Source: Cysteiniphilum halobium
GTDB lineage: Bacteria; Pseudomonadota; Gammaproteobacteria; Francisellales; Francisellaceae
DNA: 53,895 nucleotides
Direction: 5' to 3'
Assembly: GCF_003574425.1 (NCBI RefSeq)
Contig: NZ_KZ984539.1
Coordinates: 8,826-62,720 of the forward strand
In this document: positions 1 through 9,746 of the stretch, one piece after another
How the letters are laid out: the number at the start of each line of letters is the position of its first letter
How positions within the stretch are numbered: position 1 is the stretch's first letter
Position numbers and translations under genes: made by a program
Notes under the pieces: model-generated
The model's input: the letters and a program-made list of their open reading frames with translations, nothing else
Database searches by the model: none
What the model was told of the DNA's origin: nothing

Positions 1-71
1 CAAACTAAGTTTGCAATTTAACGCATGATACCTTGGTAAGTGTTACTATTTACCCAAGTGTATTACCGTCT

Positions 72-129
72 CCTGAGCGGAATCGAAGGGTAAGGATAAA
101 ACAACAAATGACTTTGACTGGCGCTCAGG
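72..129. repeat. Hairpin repeat, family A (full copy)
   Basis: An imperfect inverted repeat: the left arm reads CCTGAGCGGAATCGAAGG and the right arm, CTTTGACTGGCGCTCAGG, is close to its reverse complement. It lies just downstream of lspA. Related full or half copies occur at 15803, 15908, 20189, 20338, 23056 and 40786 in this window. Confidence 0.75.
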
Positions 130-152
130 CAATGCTTATTGAATATATTTCA

Positions 153-632
153 TTATTTTTTAGATTTAAAACTCATCAAGATCAAAATTACTGCGCCAAT
201 ACAGATAGCGGAATCTGCGATATTAAAAGCTGGCCAATGATAATTGTTGATATGAAAATCAAGAAAGTCAACAACGTAGCCGTGGATCATGCGATCATAC
301 ACATTACCTAAAGCGCCACCTAAAATAAGTGACAAAGCACAGGCGGTTAGGTTTTTAGTTTTAGACAAACGTGCCAACCATACCAAGATCACAATAATAA
401 CAATCAGTGCAATGGCAGAAAGTAATATCAATTGCCATGCCGTCTTGGCATTGCTTAAAAAGCTAAATGCTGCACCATAATTATGCAATAAGGTTAAGTT
501 AAAAAAGGGCAAAATTTCAACGGGTTGACCATAAATTAAAGTCTGAGAAGCCAGGTATTTAGTGCCAAGATCAATAATAATGACAATAATACTTAAAATA
601 ACCCAACGCAGCTGATTATTACGTAAACTCAC
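153..632 (-). CDS. lspA: Lipoprotein signal peptidase (signal peptidase II)
   Basis: Inner-membrane aspartyl protease that removes the signal peptide from diacylglyceryl-modified prolipoproteins. The 159-residue protein has four hydrophobic segments and the two family motifs: GNVYDRMIHGYVVDF with the first catalytic Asp (about D122), and FNIADSAICIG with the second (about D140). I chose the GTG at 632 because AAGGAG lies 7 nt upstream and the N-terminus then matches the family; a longer reading frame runs back into ileS. The gene overlaps the ileS 3' end by 14 nt, which suggests translational coupling. The order ribF-ileS-lspA is the usual gammaproteobacterial one. Confidence 0.96.
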   Translation of the reverse strand: MSLRNNQLRWVILSIIVIIIDLGTKYLASQTLIYGQPVEILPFFNLTLLHNYGAAFSFLSNAKTAWQLILLSAIALIVIIVILVWLARLSKTKNLTACALSLILGGALGNVYDRMIHGYVVDFLDFHINNYHWPAFNIADSAICIGAVILILMSFKSKK

Positions 633-3426
633 GTAGTTCTCCTTGGGCAGTGGTGATGTTCTCAACACATCTGCTGCAAATATCAGGATATTCACTGTGA
701 CTACCAACATCCTCGCGTCGATGCCAGCAGCGCTCACATTTTTGAGCATTTGACTTCTCGATCACAATGCTTAAGCCTGTAATGCTTGAGTCATGAGCAA
801 ACTCAGGCTTTTCAGCTAATGGTTTGATATGTGCATCTGAAACAATCAAGGCAAAACGCAGCTCATCTTTTAGCTTGGCTAATTGCGCTAATAGTGTGTC
901 ATTAGCATAAAGTGTAATATTAGCCTCAAGAGAGGCACCTAACACACCCTCAGCACGCTTGGCTTCAAGTAGCTTGTTACACTCAGTACGTACCTCTTGA
1001 ATCGTTTGCCAAAATGGAAGATCAAGTGCATTTGATTGAGGCATTTGGGCTAAACCTTGATACCATTCACAAGTAACAAAAGGTACCTTTTCACCTGGAA
1101 TTGCCTCATAGATCTCATCAGCAGTAAAGCATAAAATGGGGGATATCCAGCGCACTAAAGCGTGAATGATGTGATACATTGCTGTTTGTGCTGACTTACG
1201 TGCTAACCCATTGGCTTTTGCTGTATATTGACGATCTTTAATCACATCAAGATAAAAGCTACCCATATCAATCGAGCAAAAATGATGAATTTGTTGTGCG
1301 ACAACGTGGAAATTATATTCATTATAAGCATGAATAATTTTCTGTTGCACCTCGTCTGCTTTGGCAATTGCCCATTGATCAAGTGCGACTAATTGATCAA
1401 AGTCAACTAAATCAGTTTGCGGATTAAAGCCATCTAGATTGGATAATAAAAAGCGCGCAGTATTACGTAAACGACGATAAGTATCAGCATTGCGTTTTAG
1501 AATCTCATCAGATACAGTCATCTCAGTGCGATAATCAGTGGCTGCAACCCATAGTCGTAAGATATCAGCCCCTAGTGTATTGATCACATCCTGTGGTGAG
1601 ACAACATTGCCAATGGATTTTGACATCTTCTTACCATGGGCATCAACGGTAAAACCATGTGTTAATACTTGCTTATATGGTGCTTGATCGCGACGTGCTA
1701 AGCTTGTAAGTAGTGAAGTTTGAAACCAGCCACGATGTTGATCAGATCCCTCAAGATATAAATCAGCAGGGAATTTTAAGTCTTTATGATGTTCAAGTAC
1801 ACAAGCATTAGAGCTTCCTGAATCAAACCAGACATCAAGCGTGTCGGTTACGCGTTGATAGGTATCGGTTTCATCGATGAATTGACTGTCATCAGCATCA
1901 AACCAAGCCTCAACACCACCTTTTTCAATGGCGTTTGCTACTTTTTCAATGATCTCTTGTGTTTTGGGGTGTAGTTCTTCTGTTTCTTTGTGAATATAAA
2001 GAGGGATTGGCACACCCCATGTGCGTTGACGTGAGATACACCAGTCAGGACGATCATGCATCATCGCTTCGATACGACTTTGCCCCCAGCTAGGCACCCA
2101 TTTGACTTCTTTGATAGTTTCTTCAGCACGTGTACGTAAATTATTTTTTTCCATACTAATAAACCACTGTGGTGTAGCGCGGAAAATAAGTGGTGTTTTA
2201 TGACGCCAGCAGTGTGGGTAGCTGTGCTCTATTGTACTTGAACTAAAAAGGGTATGATGTTGTGCTAAGACATCAATGATGTGCTCATTTGCTGTAAAGA
2301 CAAATTCATTAGCAAAAATCTCAACGTTGCTATGATAGCAGCCATCATTGTTTACTGGGTTGTCTACAGGAAGGTTGTATAACTTGCTTAAAGCAAACTC
2401 TTCAGGACCATGAGCTGGGGCCGTATGAACAAGACCAGTACCCGTATCAACAGCAACATGATCAGCATGTATGATTGGTACAATACGATTATAAAATGGA
2501 TGATGTGCTTTTAAGTAAGTTAACTGATCGCCTGAAACACTCGCTAGGATGTGATATTCTTCAATACCAACGCGTTGCATAATAGACTCAGTAAGCTCAG
2601 TTGCAACAATGATATATTGATCATGATTGAAATTCACCACGGCATAGCTGATTTCGTTATGTACGGAAATCGCTTGGTTAGCAGGTAACGTCCATGGGGT
2701 TGTCGTCCAAATAACGACAGATGTGTTTTCAGGTAAAGTTTCTAAACCAAAGCGTTCAGCCCAAGCATTAGGGTCAACAATTGCAAATTTGACATCAATG
2801 GCATGAGAAATTTTATTTTTGTATTCAACTTCTGCTTCAGCTAAAGCAGAACCACAATCACAACACCAATGAACGGGTTTAAAGCCTTTGGTTAGATGTC
2901 CATTGGAAATAATTTTTCCTAAGGTCCTGACCATATTTGCTTCGTAATCAAAATGCATTGTAAGATACGGATTATCCCAGTCGCCTAGAATGCCTAAGCG
3001 TTTGAAATCAACTGCTTGACGTTCAACTTGCTTAGCTGCATATTTACGGCATTCTTTACGAAAAGCATTTGCATCAATTTTAACCCCAGCCTTGCCGTGC
3101 TTTTTCTCTACTTGCAGCTCGATTGGTAAGCCATGACAATCCCATACAGGGACAAAAGGTGCATCAAAGCCTGAGAGTGTTTTTGATCGCACAACCATGT
3201 CTTTTAAAATCTTATTGACTGCATGCCCAACATGAATGTCACCGTTAGCATAAGGGGGACCATCATGTAGAATAAACTTATCCCTGCCGGCAAAGTGCTT
3301 ACGAATGTGTTGGTAAGCCTCATCACTATACCATTTTTTTAAGCGCATTGGTTCTTTTTGCGCAAGGTTTGCCTTCATTGAAAATGATGTTTTCGGCAAG
3401 TTTAATGTGCTTTTATAATCTGCCAT
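619..3426 (-). CDS. ileS: Isoleucyl-tRNA synthetase
   Basis: Cytoplasmic class I aminoacyl-tRNA synthetase that charges tRNA-Ile and edits misactivated valine. It is 935 residues, normal for the bacterial type. It has the HIGH-type motif HVGH (about residues 65-68), the KMSKS signature in GKKMSKSIGN (about residue 600), the tRNA-contacting WFDSGSSN region, and a C-terminal zinc knuckle CERCW...CSRC that marks the bacterial form. It lies between ribF and lspA on the same strand and overlaps lspA. Identification is secure. Confidence 0.98.
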   Translation of the reverse strand: MADYKSTLNLPKTSFSMKANLAQKEPMRLKKWYSDEAYQHIRKHFAGRDKFILHDGPPYANGDIHVGHAVNKILKDMVVRSKTLSGFDAPFVPVWDCHGLPIELQVEKKHGKAGVKIDANAFRKECRKYAAKQVERQAVDFKRLGILGDWDNPYLTMHFDYEANMVRTLGKIISNGHLTKGFKPVHWCCDCGSALAEAEVEYKNKISHAIDVKFAIVDPNAWAERFGLETLPENTSVVIWTTTPWTLPANQAISVHNEISYAVVNFNHDQYIIVATELTESIMQRVGIEEYHILASVSGDQLTYLKAHHPFYNRIVPIIHADHVAVDTGTGLVHTAPAHGPEEFALSKLYNLPVDNPVNNDGCYHSNVEIFANEFVFTANEHIIDVLAQHHTLFSSSTIEHSYPHCWRHKTPLIFRATPQWFISMEKNNLRTRAEETIKEVKWVPSWGQSRIEAMMHDRPDWCISRQRTWGVPIPLYIHKETEELHPKTQEIIEKVANAIEKGGVEAWFDADDSQFIDETDTYQRVTDTLDVWFDSGSSNACVLEHHKDLKFPADLYLEGSDQHRGWFQTSLLTSLARRDQAPYKQVLTHGFTVDAHGKKMSKSIGNVVSPQDVINTLGADILRLWVAATDYRTEMTVSDEILKRNADTYRRLRNTARFLLSNLDGFNPQTDLVDFDQLVALDQWAIAKADEVQQKIIHAYNEYNFHVVAQQIHHFCSIDMGSFYLDVIKDRQYTAKANGLARKSAQTAMYHIIHALVRWISPILCFTADEIYEAIPGEKVPFVTCEWYQGLAQMPQSNALDLPFWQTIQEVRTECNKLLEAKRAEGVLGASLEANITLYANDTLLAQLAKLKDELRFALIVSDAHIKPLAEKPEFAHDSSITGLSIVIEKSNAQKCERCWHRREDVGSHSEYPDICSRCVENITTAQGELREFT

Positions 3427-3547
3427 GTTTTACCCTTTAACCCATTATTTTTATTGTATTTCAACATCCCATTAGCCAACGGCTGCTAGGGTGTTCTTTA
3501 AAGTTTCTGTTTTTTAAACAGTGTGAAACGCTAATTTCTTTTTCTCT

Positions 3548-4486
3548 TTATATCTTTACCGTATGTTGTTCAAGCCATGCAAGTGCTGCAACTTTATCAT
3601 CATTAATTTGTGTTTTGAGTGCCTCAAAATTTGCAAATTTTTTCTCGCTACGCACAAAATGCAAAAACTCAATCGTAACATATTGCCCGTATAAGTCATG
3701 TGTAAAATCAAAAATATGTGTCTCTAATAAACGTAATCTGCCGCCAACTGTTGGGCGAATACCAATATTGGCAATGCCATGATATTTTTTGTTATGCACA
3801 TGGACGTTCACAATATAAACTCCTGAGACAACAACTGCTGTTGGCATCGGAATATTAATCGTTGGAAAGCCAATTTTACGTCCATTTTGATCGCCATGAT
3901 GGACACGACCACTTAATGAATAGTTATGTCCTAAGAAGTGTATTGCTTCTTTAAACGCCCCATTGCTCAGAAGCTGACGAATATGGCTACTGCTAATACG
4001 GATATTCTCTAGTGTATAGGACGGTAGACTTTCTACCGTAAAGCCATACTTTAGCCCTAAATCTTGTAGTAACTTAAAATCACCTTGGCGTTGGTAACCA
4101 AAACGAAAATCATCACCGATAATCACATGTTTGGCATTAAGCCCAGCCACAAGGATTGTTTTTACAAACGCTTCCGCTGATAGAATGGCAAGCTTTTGGT
4201 TAAACTGTAAACATAGCACTTTATCGATATTTAATGCTTTAAACGCTTGAATCTTGTCACGAAAAGGTGTGATGCGCAAAGGTGCTGCTTCTTTTAAAAA
4301 GAACTCTTTGGGTTGAGGTTCAAATGTCACTACTGTGGCTTTAGCTGCCTTCATTTTAGCAAGTTGTTGCACATGTTTAATAATATACTGATGTCCCAGA
4401 TGCATGCCATCAAAATTACCGATAGTAACAATGCTTGGCATCTGATCTGTATTATTGTGTAAATCTGCAAATCGTAACAGCTGCAT
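3548..4486 (-). CDS. ribF: Bifunctional riboflavin kinase / FAD synthetase
   Basis: Makes FMN from riboflavin and then FAD from FMN in the cytoplasm. Of 312 residues, the N-terminal nucleotidyltransferase half carries GNFDGMHLGH (residues 23-32) and ISSSHIRQLL, and the C-terminal kinase half carries GRKIGFPTINI and GIRPTVGG. It is the first gene of the ribF-ileS-lspA group, with 121 nt to ileS. No FMN riboswitch is visible upstream. The upstream gap holds a family C repeat at 4559-4586. Confidence 0.97.
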   Translation of the reverse strand: MQLLRFADLHNNTDQMPSIVTIGNFDGMHLGHQYIIKHVQQLAKMKAAKATVVTFEPQPKEFFLKEAAPLRITPFRDKIQAFKALNIDKVLCLQFNQKLAILSAEAFVKTILVAGLNAKHVIIGDDFRFGYQRQGDFKLLQDLGLKYGFTVESLPSYTLENIRISSSHIRQLLSNGAFKEAIHFLGHNYSLSGRVHHGDQNGRKIGFPTINIPMPTAVVVSGVYIVNVHVHNKKYHGIANIGIRPTVGGRLRLLETHIFDFTHDLYGQYVTIEFLHFVRSEKKFANFEALKTQINDDKVAALAWLEQHTVKI

Positions 4487-4558
4487 GTTAAGTTTATTTA
4501 TGCCTAATTAATCGCTTTGGTGCACAGCAAAGCGAGGTGTTAAAAACTGTCAAGCATT

Positions 4559-4586
4559 GTATACCACCCGCAAACCATTTTACAGT
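4559..4586 (-). repeat. Dispersed repeat, family C
   Basis: On the minus strand this reads ACTGTAAAATGGTTTGCGGG followed by TGGTATAC. Similar sequences occur at 25149 (minus), around the IS insertion at 25291/26331, at 42450 (half copy next to an IS relic), at 45861 and at 49447. Function unknown. Confidence 0.6.
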
Positions 4587-4727
4587 ATTTATTGCTTGCT
4601 TATTGGAGCGAATTGAATCAAATTAATCGATCATGCCAAACGCTTTCAACACATCGAAAATTAACATTTGTCTGTTTGATGTTTTAATGCCATTTCTTTT
4701 AATTCAACATGATGACAAAACTATTCA

Positions 4728-5000
4728 TTACGGATCAGGGTGCACAAAAAGAATATTATCAAGATTAATGTTCATAAAGGCACATTCGCTGATTGCTTGT
4801 GCATTAATGTCCATATGAATCTTAACATTGCGTAGTGCAATAAACTTGCCACTGGTTTCACTATTGATATGATCAGTTAAACGTACGCCAACTCGGACAG
4901 ATATTTCGCCTTTAACAATGTACTTGTTAGTATAAATTGTTACAGCTATGAAGTCGCGCGCGCTATTTTTAGAATCTGCAGCATTATAGTAAAAGGGCAT
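4728..5000 (-). CDS. Small protein of unknown function
   Basis: A 90-residue soluble protein with no signal peptide or membrane segment. It has an alternating beta-like pattern: an N-terminal FIAVTIYTNKYIVKGEISV, then RLTDHIN, then GKFIALRNVKI, then a hydrophobic end with ILFVHPDP. I do not recognise a characterised family with confidence; the layout is reminiscent of DUF6812-type small beta-barrel proteins. The ATG is preceded by AAGGA about 8 nt upstream, which supports translation. It lies 63 nt after dacA and before ribF on the same strand. Confidence 0.7.
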   Translation of the reverse strand: MPFYYNAADSKNSARDFIAVTIYTNKYIVKGEISVRVGVRLTDHINSETSGKFIALRNVKIHMDINAQAISECAFMNINLDNILFVHPDP

Positions 5001-5063
5001 TGTTTCATCCTTGATTCAACTTGAAGTAACTAGAGTATAGAATATTGTGACAAAAAAGCGAGT

Positions 5064-6236
5064 CTAGCCAAACCAGCGGCTAAAAAATCCAGCACGTTCA
5101 ATCGTATTATTGGCATACATTGGAATTTCAGTAACTTGATATTCACCAGCGCTAATGACAAGCATGCCAACTTTCTGTCCTTTGGTGATTGGTGCTTTAA
5201 GCCCAGGCAGTAGCACAATTTTCTGACTTAAGTGATTAATAAAGGATTTAGGAATCGTTTTGGTAATACTATTTTTTCCAATCACTACAAGTTTGGCATC
5301 TTTAGGGGCATCGATAATAGGTGTATCATCCAATGGAATTACCGTACCTTTGTGATAAAGCACTTGATCAACAAATTTACTAAAGCCAAAATTTAGTAGC
5401 TTCTCGGATTCTTGTTCACGTACATAGGTACTAGGGGCGCCTAGAATGATACTAATATATCGTTGATCATTTTGCTTGGCAGAGGCAACAAGGTTATAAC
5501 CTGCCTTTTCGGTATAACCTGTTTTGATACCATCGGCTCCCTCAAAAGTACGCAGTAATTTATTGCGATTATGTTGAATAATACCATTGTATGTAAAGGT
5601 CTTTTCAGAGTAGAGCTTATAAACTTCTGGATAATGTTCAATAAAGCTGCGTGCTAGAATCGCCATATCATAAGCGGTTGTATATTGATTATCTCCGGGT
5701 AATCCATCAACCGTGGCAAAGTTAGTATCCTTCATACCAAGTGCTTTAGCAGTTTTATTCATAAGATTAACGAAGTTGCTGTCAGAGCCTGCAATAAACT
5801 CAGCCAAAGCAACGGTAGCATCATTACCTGATTGGATAATCATCCCCTTTAATAAATCATCGACACTAACACGAGAACCTTGATTGATAAACATTTTAGA
5901 GCCGGGTGTTTTTGCTGCATTTTCGCTTATCTTAATCTGCTGATCTAACTTAAGTGTTCCTTGTTTAAGCTCGCCTGCAATAATATAAGCGGCCATTATT
6001 TTGGTAAGACTCGCTGGTGCATGCCTTTGATGTATATTGTGACCAGCAATGATGTCACCGGTTTCAAAATCCATTAACAACCAGCTGACAGCATTGAGTT
6101 GAATAGGGTGTGGTTTAATAATAACAACAGGCGGACTGCCTAGTGTATTAGCCACTGAAAGTGACGGCGTATTAACAAGAACCAACGTGGCAAGAAAGGT
6201 ACCTAAAAATATCTTCTTAAAGTGCGTTAACTGCAT
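5064..6236 (-). CDS. dacA: D-alanyl-D-alanine carboxypeptidase (PBP5/6 family)
   Basis: Periplasmic serine peptidase that trims the terminal D-Ala from peptidoglycan pentapeptides. All three penicillin-binding motifs are present: S76-L-T-K79, S136-G-N138 and K238-T-G240. The start at 6236 gives 390 residues and a signal peptide with a KK n-region and a cleavable hydrophobic core ending near SVANT. GGAA lies just upstream. A longer frame begins with TTG at 6269, has no good ribosome site and weakens the signal peptide. The C-terminal part is the expected PBP5 beta domain, ending RAGFFSRWFG, which could act as a short amphipathic membrane anchor. Confidence 0.95.
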   Translation of the reverse strand: MQLTHFKKIFLGTFLATLVLVNTPSLSVANTLGSPPVVIIKPHPIQLNAVSWLLMDFETGDIIAGHNIHQRHAPASLTKIMAAYIIAGELKQGTLKLDQQIKISENAAKTPGSKMFINQGSRVSVDDLLKGMIIQSGNDATVALAEFIAGSDSNFVNLMNKTAKALGMKDTNFATVDGLPGDNQYTTAYDMAILARSFIEHYPEVYKLYSEKTFTYNGIIQHNRNKLLRTFEGADGIKTGYTEKAGYNLVASAKQNDQRYISIILGAPSTYVREQESEKLLNFGFSKFVDQVLYHKGTVIPLDDTPIIDAPKDAKLVVIGKNSITKTIPKSFINHLSQKIVLLPGLKAPITKGQKVGMLVISAGEYQVTEIPMYANNTIERAGFFSRWFG

Positions 6237-6315
6237 ACATATATTTCCATTATTCGTAACAATGCTCAAAAGATAGCAATGCGCTTTAGCTATTTCAAGC
6301 AGTTATAGCGAGAGC

Positions 6316-8019
6316 TTATTTTGGTTTAGTTGTTTTTGTGGGTGAGGAGTTTACTTTTTTAGTAGAGGCCTTGTTATCTTTACTATTTGACGTTTGAGAC
6401 GTTTTGGCTGCTTTTTCTGCTTGTATCTTCTCTTGTGCTAGCATGTTTGCTTTGATTTTATCTAAGGTTGGTTTGATATCAGCATATGCTTTATTGATTT
6501 CACTGTTAAACTCACCCTGGCTTTGTGCTTTTAGCACAGAGGATACTTTTTTCTCAAGCTCAGCTAAAGGCATGTTACGTGCTTCTGCTGGCATAATATC
6601 TAAGCCAATAGATTGATACAGTTTAGATAATGCTTCATGCGCACGCGCTAAGGTTACGTCTTTGTCAAACTGTGCAGAAATCGCTTCTATTCCACGACGA
6701 ATGGTGATTTGCTCATTACCTTGATTGGCTTTTTCAAGCTTTTCAGCATGTTCAAAGAGTGACATTGAAACTTTGGCCTCTTGTACTGCATAATGTGCAT
6801 CTTCTTGCCATAGTAGGTAATTAGTGTATGCAATACGTACTTGTGTTAATACTGTAATCGTTGTGGCAATTTGTTTTAACTGTTCAAAACTATGTGTTTG
6901 GTTGGCAAGACTTATAGCATATGGTCCTGTTAATACGGTTTGAATAAGGTTAAGTGATGCCCCGATATTGCCACCCCACCAATATTGGTTTCTCATAAAT
7001 TCATTATTAGTGGCATTATAACCAAAGGTGAAATCAACACCTGGTAGCATGTTAATAATCGCAGCCTGAATGCCTTTTTTAGCAATCTCTGCTTGATAGG
7101 AAGCTTGACGTAGTTCAGGGCGATAAATCAGTGCTAAGGTGTCCATTTTCTCAAATTGTGGATTAATATTTGGTAGCTCTGCAAGATCTGTACCAGGATT
7201 GGTTAGCTCAAATTTGCTGTCAGGAGAAGCATTCATTAAACGTGCTAGATTTGCTTTTGCATCAGCAATTTGCGCATTTAATTGATTGATTTTTCGAATA
7301 GCTTTGATCAATACCTGTTGATAATCAAGCTCTATTTGCGGTGTATTGGCTTTTTTGCTTGCAGCTTCTTTTGAACGTTTGAGTGCTAACTCTGCTTTTT
7401 CTTTAAAATGAGTAACTTCGCTAATCATTGTTTGTGCTGTCCATGCTTTCCAATAGGCAGAAACAACTTCTTGGATGAGTTGTTGAGTGATCTTGCGACG
7501 CTCTTCCTCGGCAATCATCACACGATTTGCTTGTTGTTGTGCTCTGGTATAGCTTAATCCAAGATCTAATAAGCTCCATTGTAAACCATAAGACTGGTTA
7601 ATAACCTCACGTGGCGTGAAACTCTGTTCGCCTGAAACTACCTGACCATTTGAGTTAACTAAGTTCTGAATCAAGTCATTATTTCGAAAACTGTAGTCAA
7701 CACCAGCATTAAGAGCCGGTAACATTTCCATATAAGCAGCCTTTAAATTACCTGATTCAAGCATGAGCTGCGCTTGCTGTACCTTATGATCAAGATTGTA
7801 TTTTAGTGTACGCGCAATTGCTTCTGATAGGGTAATTCGATGATTGATTGGCTGTTGTGACTTAAGCGCTTCATGTAATCCTTTATATGTGTTGTTAAGT
7901 TGCGTTTCATGATCAACTGCTTTTGGGGTGATGCTACAGCCAGCCATAATCAGTGCGCCAAATATCACAGGTAGTAGCTTTACTGGTCGAGTTAGTTTGT
8001 TTTTAGTTTGATTATTCAT
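6316..8019 (-). CDS. TolC-family outer-membrane efflux lipoprotein
   Basis: Outer-membrane factor of a tripartite efflux or secretion system. The start at 8019 is preceded by GGAG 7 nt upstream; an ATG at 8031 has no such site. The 567-residue product has a lipoprotein signal (MAGC, lipidated Cys28) and two outer membrane efflux protein repeats, roughly residues 55-270 and 280-480, rich in long helices. A low-complexity Lys/Ser/Thr tail of about 55 residues closes the protein. No periplasmic adaptor or inner-membrane pump gene lies nearby, so the partner and substrate cannot be told. Confidence 0.88.
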   Translation of the reverse strand: MNNQTKNKLTRPVKLLPVIFGALIMAGCSITPKAVDHETQLNNTYKGLHEALKSQQPINHRITLSEAIARTLKYNLDHKVQQAQLMLESGNLKAAYMEMLPALNAGVDYSFRNNDLIQNLVNSNGQVVSGEQSFTPREVINQSYGLQWSLLDLGLSYTRAQQQANRVMIAEEERRKITQQLIQEVVSAYWKAWTAQTMISEVTHFKEKAELALKRSKEAASKKANTPQIELDYQQVLIKAIRKINQLNAQIADAKANLARLMNASPDSKFELTNPGTDLAELPNINPQFEKMDTLALIYRPELRQASYQAEIAKKGIQAAIINMLPGVDFTFGYNATNNEFMRNQYWWGGNIGASLNLIQTVLTGPYAISLANQTHSFEQLKQIATTITVLTQVRIAYTNYLLWQEDAHYAVQEAKVSMSLFEHAEKLEKANQGNEQITIRRGIEAISAQFDKDVTLARAHEALSKLYQSIGLDIMPAEARNMPLAELEKKVSSVLKAQSQGEFNSEINKAYADIKPTLDKIKANMLAQEKIQAEKAAKTSQTSNSKDNKASTKKVNSSPTKTTKPK

Positions 8020-8159
8020 AATGCTCTCCATTCATTGATGTCGAATGCGGGGGTATAAGTTTTGCTTAAATAGAAAGCTAGTTGATAATTTTTAAAAAGC
8101 AAATATTTGGCGAATAAAATTAGATTTAGTTATGTGTTATATACTTATCTATCAGCTAT

Positions 8160-8234
8160 TGGAGCGGGAAACGAGGTTCGAACTCGCGACCCCAACCTTG
8201 GCAAGGTTGTGCTCTACCACTGAGCTATTCCCGC
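8160..8234 (-). tRNA. tRNA-Gly (GCC)
   Basis: The minus strand folds as a cloverleaf: acceptor GCGGGAA/TTCCCGC with an encoded CCA, D arm AGCTCAGTGGTAGAGC, anticodon loop with GCC, and T loop GTTCGAA. It is 7 nt downstream of tRNA-Arg, so the two are probably cotranscribed. Confidence 0.97.
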
Positions 8235-8241
8235 GTGAATA

Positions 8242-8318
8242 TGGCGCACCCGGAAGGATTCGAACCTCCGACCGCCTGGTTCGTAGCCAGGTACTCTATC
8301 CAGCTGAGCTACGGGTGC
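8242..8318 (-). tRNA. tRNA-Arg (ACG)
   Basis: Cloverleaf on the minus strand: acceptor GCACCCG/CGGGTGC with an encoded CCA, anticodon stem CCTGG/CCAGG around loop CTACGAA (anticodon ACG, presumably edited to ICG by TadA), and a normal T arm. Confidence 0.97.
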
Positions 8319-8456
8319 GTATTGATTTTTCAACTGTTTCGTGAAAACGAGGTGCATGATAGTGCTTTGCAGCACACCTGTCAACGTCAAAATAAGGATA
8401 AGTTAAAAATATTTCGCTCTGAAATTAAAGGCTGTTTTATTGCTGATCAGTGCTGC

Positions 8457-9737
8457 TTATACTTGGGTCACTAAACGCAGCTCATTGAATACTTTGGTCA
8501 TAATGTTAAGCGCTTGAGTTAGTTCATGATCGCTGATATTCAAGGGACTTAATAAGCGTAAGACATGCTTATGACTGCCTGCACTTAGTAAAATTAGCCC
8601 ATGATTTAAGGATCGATCAATAAAATGCTTGAGTGCTTTTGGGTTAGGTTGATTGTTGTGATTGATAAACTCAACACCAATCATTGCACCAAGCCCTCTG
8701 ATATCACCAATAAAGTCGCAAGATTTTTTATGTTCATTGAAAAACGCACATAATACTTGACCCAGTTGCGTCGCTTTATCAGCAAGTGCTTCTTCTTTAA
8801 ATATCTCTAAAGAGGCAAGTGCGGCAGCACATGCAATGGGGCTGCCTGAGTTAGTTCCACCCAAGGAAGCTCTGGGCATATCCGTAAGAAGTGTTTTTCT
8901 AATGGTTAGTGCACTTAAGGGTAAACCAGCAGCCAGTGATTTGCCCATCACCAAAATATCTGGAGCACAATGATAATGCTCTATGCCAAAGAGCTTACCC
9001 GTGCGACAAAAACCACTTTGAACTTCATCAGCAATCATGACAATGCCATGCTCACTGCATAGGTGACGCAAATATTGCATTGCTTCAATGCTCGCAGGGA
9101 TAAATCCACCTTCGCCAAGCTCAGGCTCAATGATGATTGCAGCAATATCCTCTAAAGCAACTTGATTAGCCACTAAATCATTCAAGGATGATTTAAAGAC
9201 ATCAAGGTCGCACTGCATATCAGGGTATGGTAGGCGATAAATATTATTAAAAAGCGTACCAAAACCATGTTTGTAAGGTTTAACTTTAGCAGTCAGTGAC
9301 ATGCTCATAAATGTGCGCCCATGAAAAGCACCATCAAAGCAAAGCACTGCTTGGCGTTTTGTGGCAAAGCGCGCAATTTTGATTGCATTCTCAACGGCTT
9401 CAGCACCACTATTGCAAAGCATTGTCTGCTTCTCAAAGCTGCCAGGTGTTAGCGTGTTTAACGCTTGTGCAAGTTCTAAATAAGGCATATGGATCATTAC
9501 ATGAAAGCAGGGTTGAATAAACTCATGTGCTTGTTTAGTAATAGCTTCAACAACCTTAGGGTGATTATGCCCAATATTCATAGCCCCTATACCTGCGGCA
9601 AAATCAATATAGGTTTTATCATTAACATCGGTTAATGTTGCACCTTGTGCCTTTTTAACACAAAGCTTCGTGTTATTGCCAAGGGCTTGAGGCACTGCAC
9701 TTTCGCGTAGTTGCCATAATGATTCGTTATTCATCAT
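8457..9737 (-). CDS. Class III aminotransferase (GabT-like; candidate 2-aminoadipate transaminase)
   Basis: PLP-dependent omega/GABA-type aminotransferase, about 425 residues. Visible motifs are the phosphate-binding CNSGAEAVENAIK (residues 108-120), ADEVQSGFCRTG with the ring-binding Asp237, and the Schiff-base lysine K266 in VMGKSLAAG. The second ATG (9734) is better spaced from the GAGG site than the first. The gene starts 9 nt after the DUF1338 gene. That context suggests it makes 2-oxoadipate from 2-aminoadipate, as the class III enzyme AmaC does in Pseudomonas lysine catabolism; GABA or ornithine transamination cannot be excluded. Family secure, substrate inferred. Confidence 0.9.
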   Translation of the reverse strand: MMNNESLWQLRESAVPQALGNNTKLCVKKAQGATLTDVNDKTYIDFAAGIGAMNIGHNHPKVVEAITKQAHEFIQPCFHVMIHMPYLELAQALNTLTPGSFEKQTMLCNSGAEAVENAIKIARFATKRQAVLCFDGAFHGRTFMSMSLTAKVKPYKHGFGTLFNNIYRLPYPDMQCDLDVFKSSLNDLVANQVALEDIAAIIIEPELGEGGFIPASIEAMQYLRHLCSEHGIVMIADEVQSGFCRTGKLFGIEHYHCAPDILVMGKSLAAGLPLSALTIRKTLLTDMPRASLGGTNSGSPIACAAALASLEIFKEEALADKATQLGQVLCAFFNEHKKSCDFIGDIRGLGAMIGVEFINHNNQPNPKALKHFIDRSLNHGLILLSAGSHKHVLRLLSPLNISDHELTQALNIMTKVFNELRLVTQV

Positions 9738-9746
9738 ACCCCTCGA

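Noticed and set aside
4487-4727. Possible FMN riboswitch upstream of ribF
   Set aside because: None of the conserved RFN-element sequences is visible; the gap holds only a family C repeat.
4633-4818. Plus-strand 61-residue frame
   Set aside because: No ribosome site and antisense to the better-supported 4728-5000 gene.
8132-8474. Two plus-strand reading frames across 8.13-8.47 kb
   Set aside because: They are the reverse strand of tRNA-Gly and tRNA-Arg; phrases such as ETRFELATPT and PEGFEPPTAW are typical false proteins from tRNA antisense.
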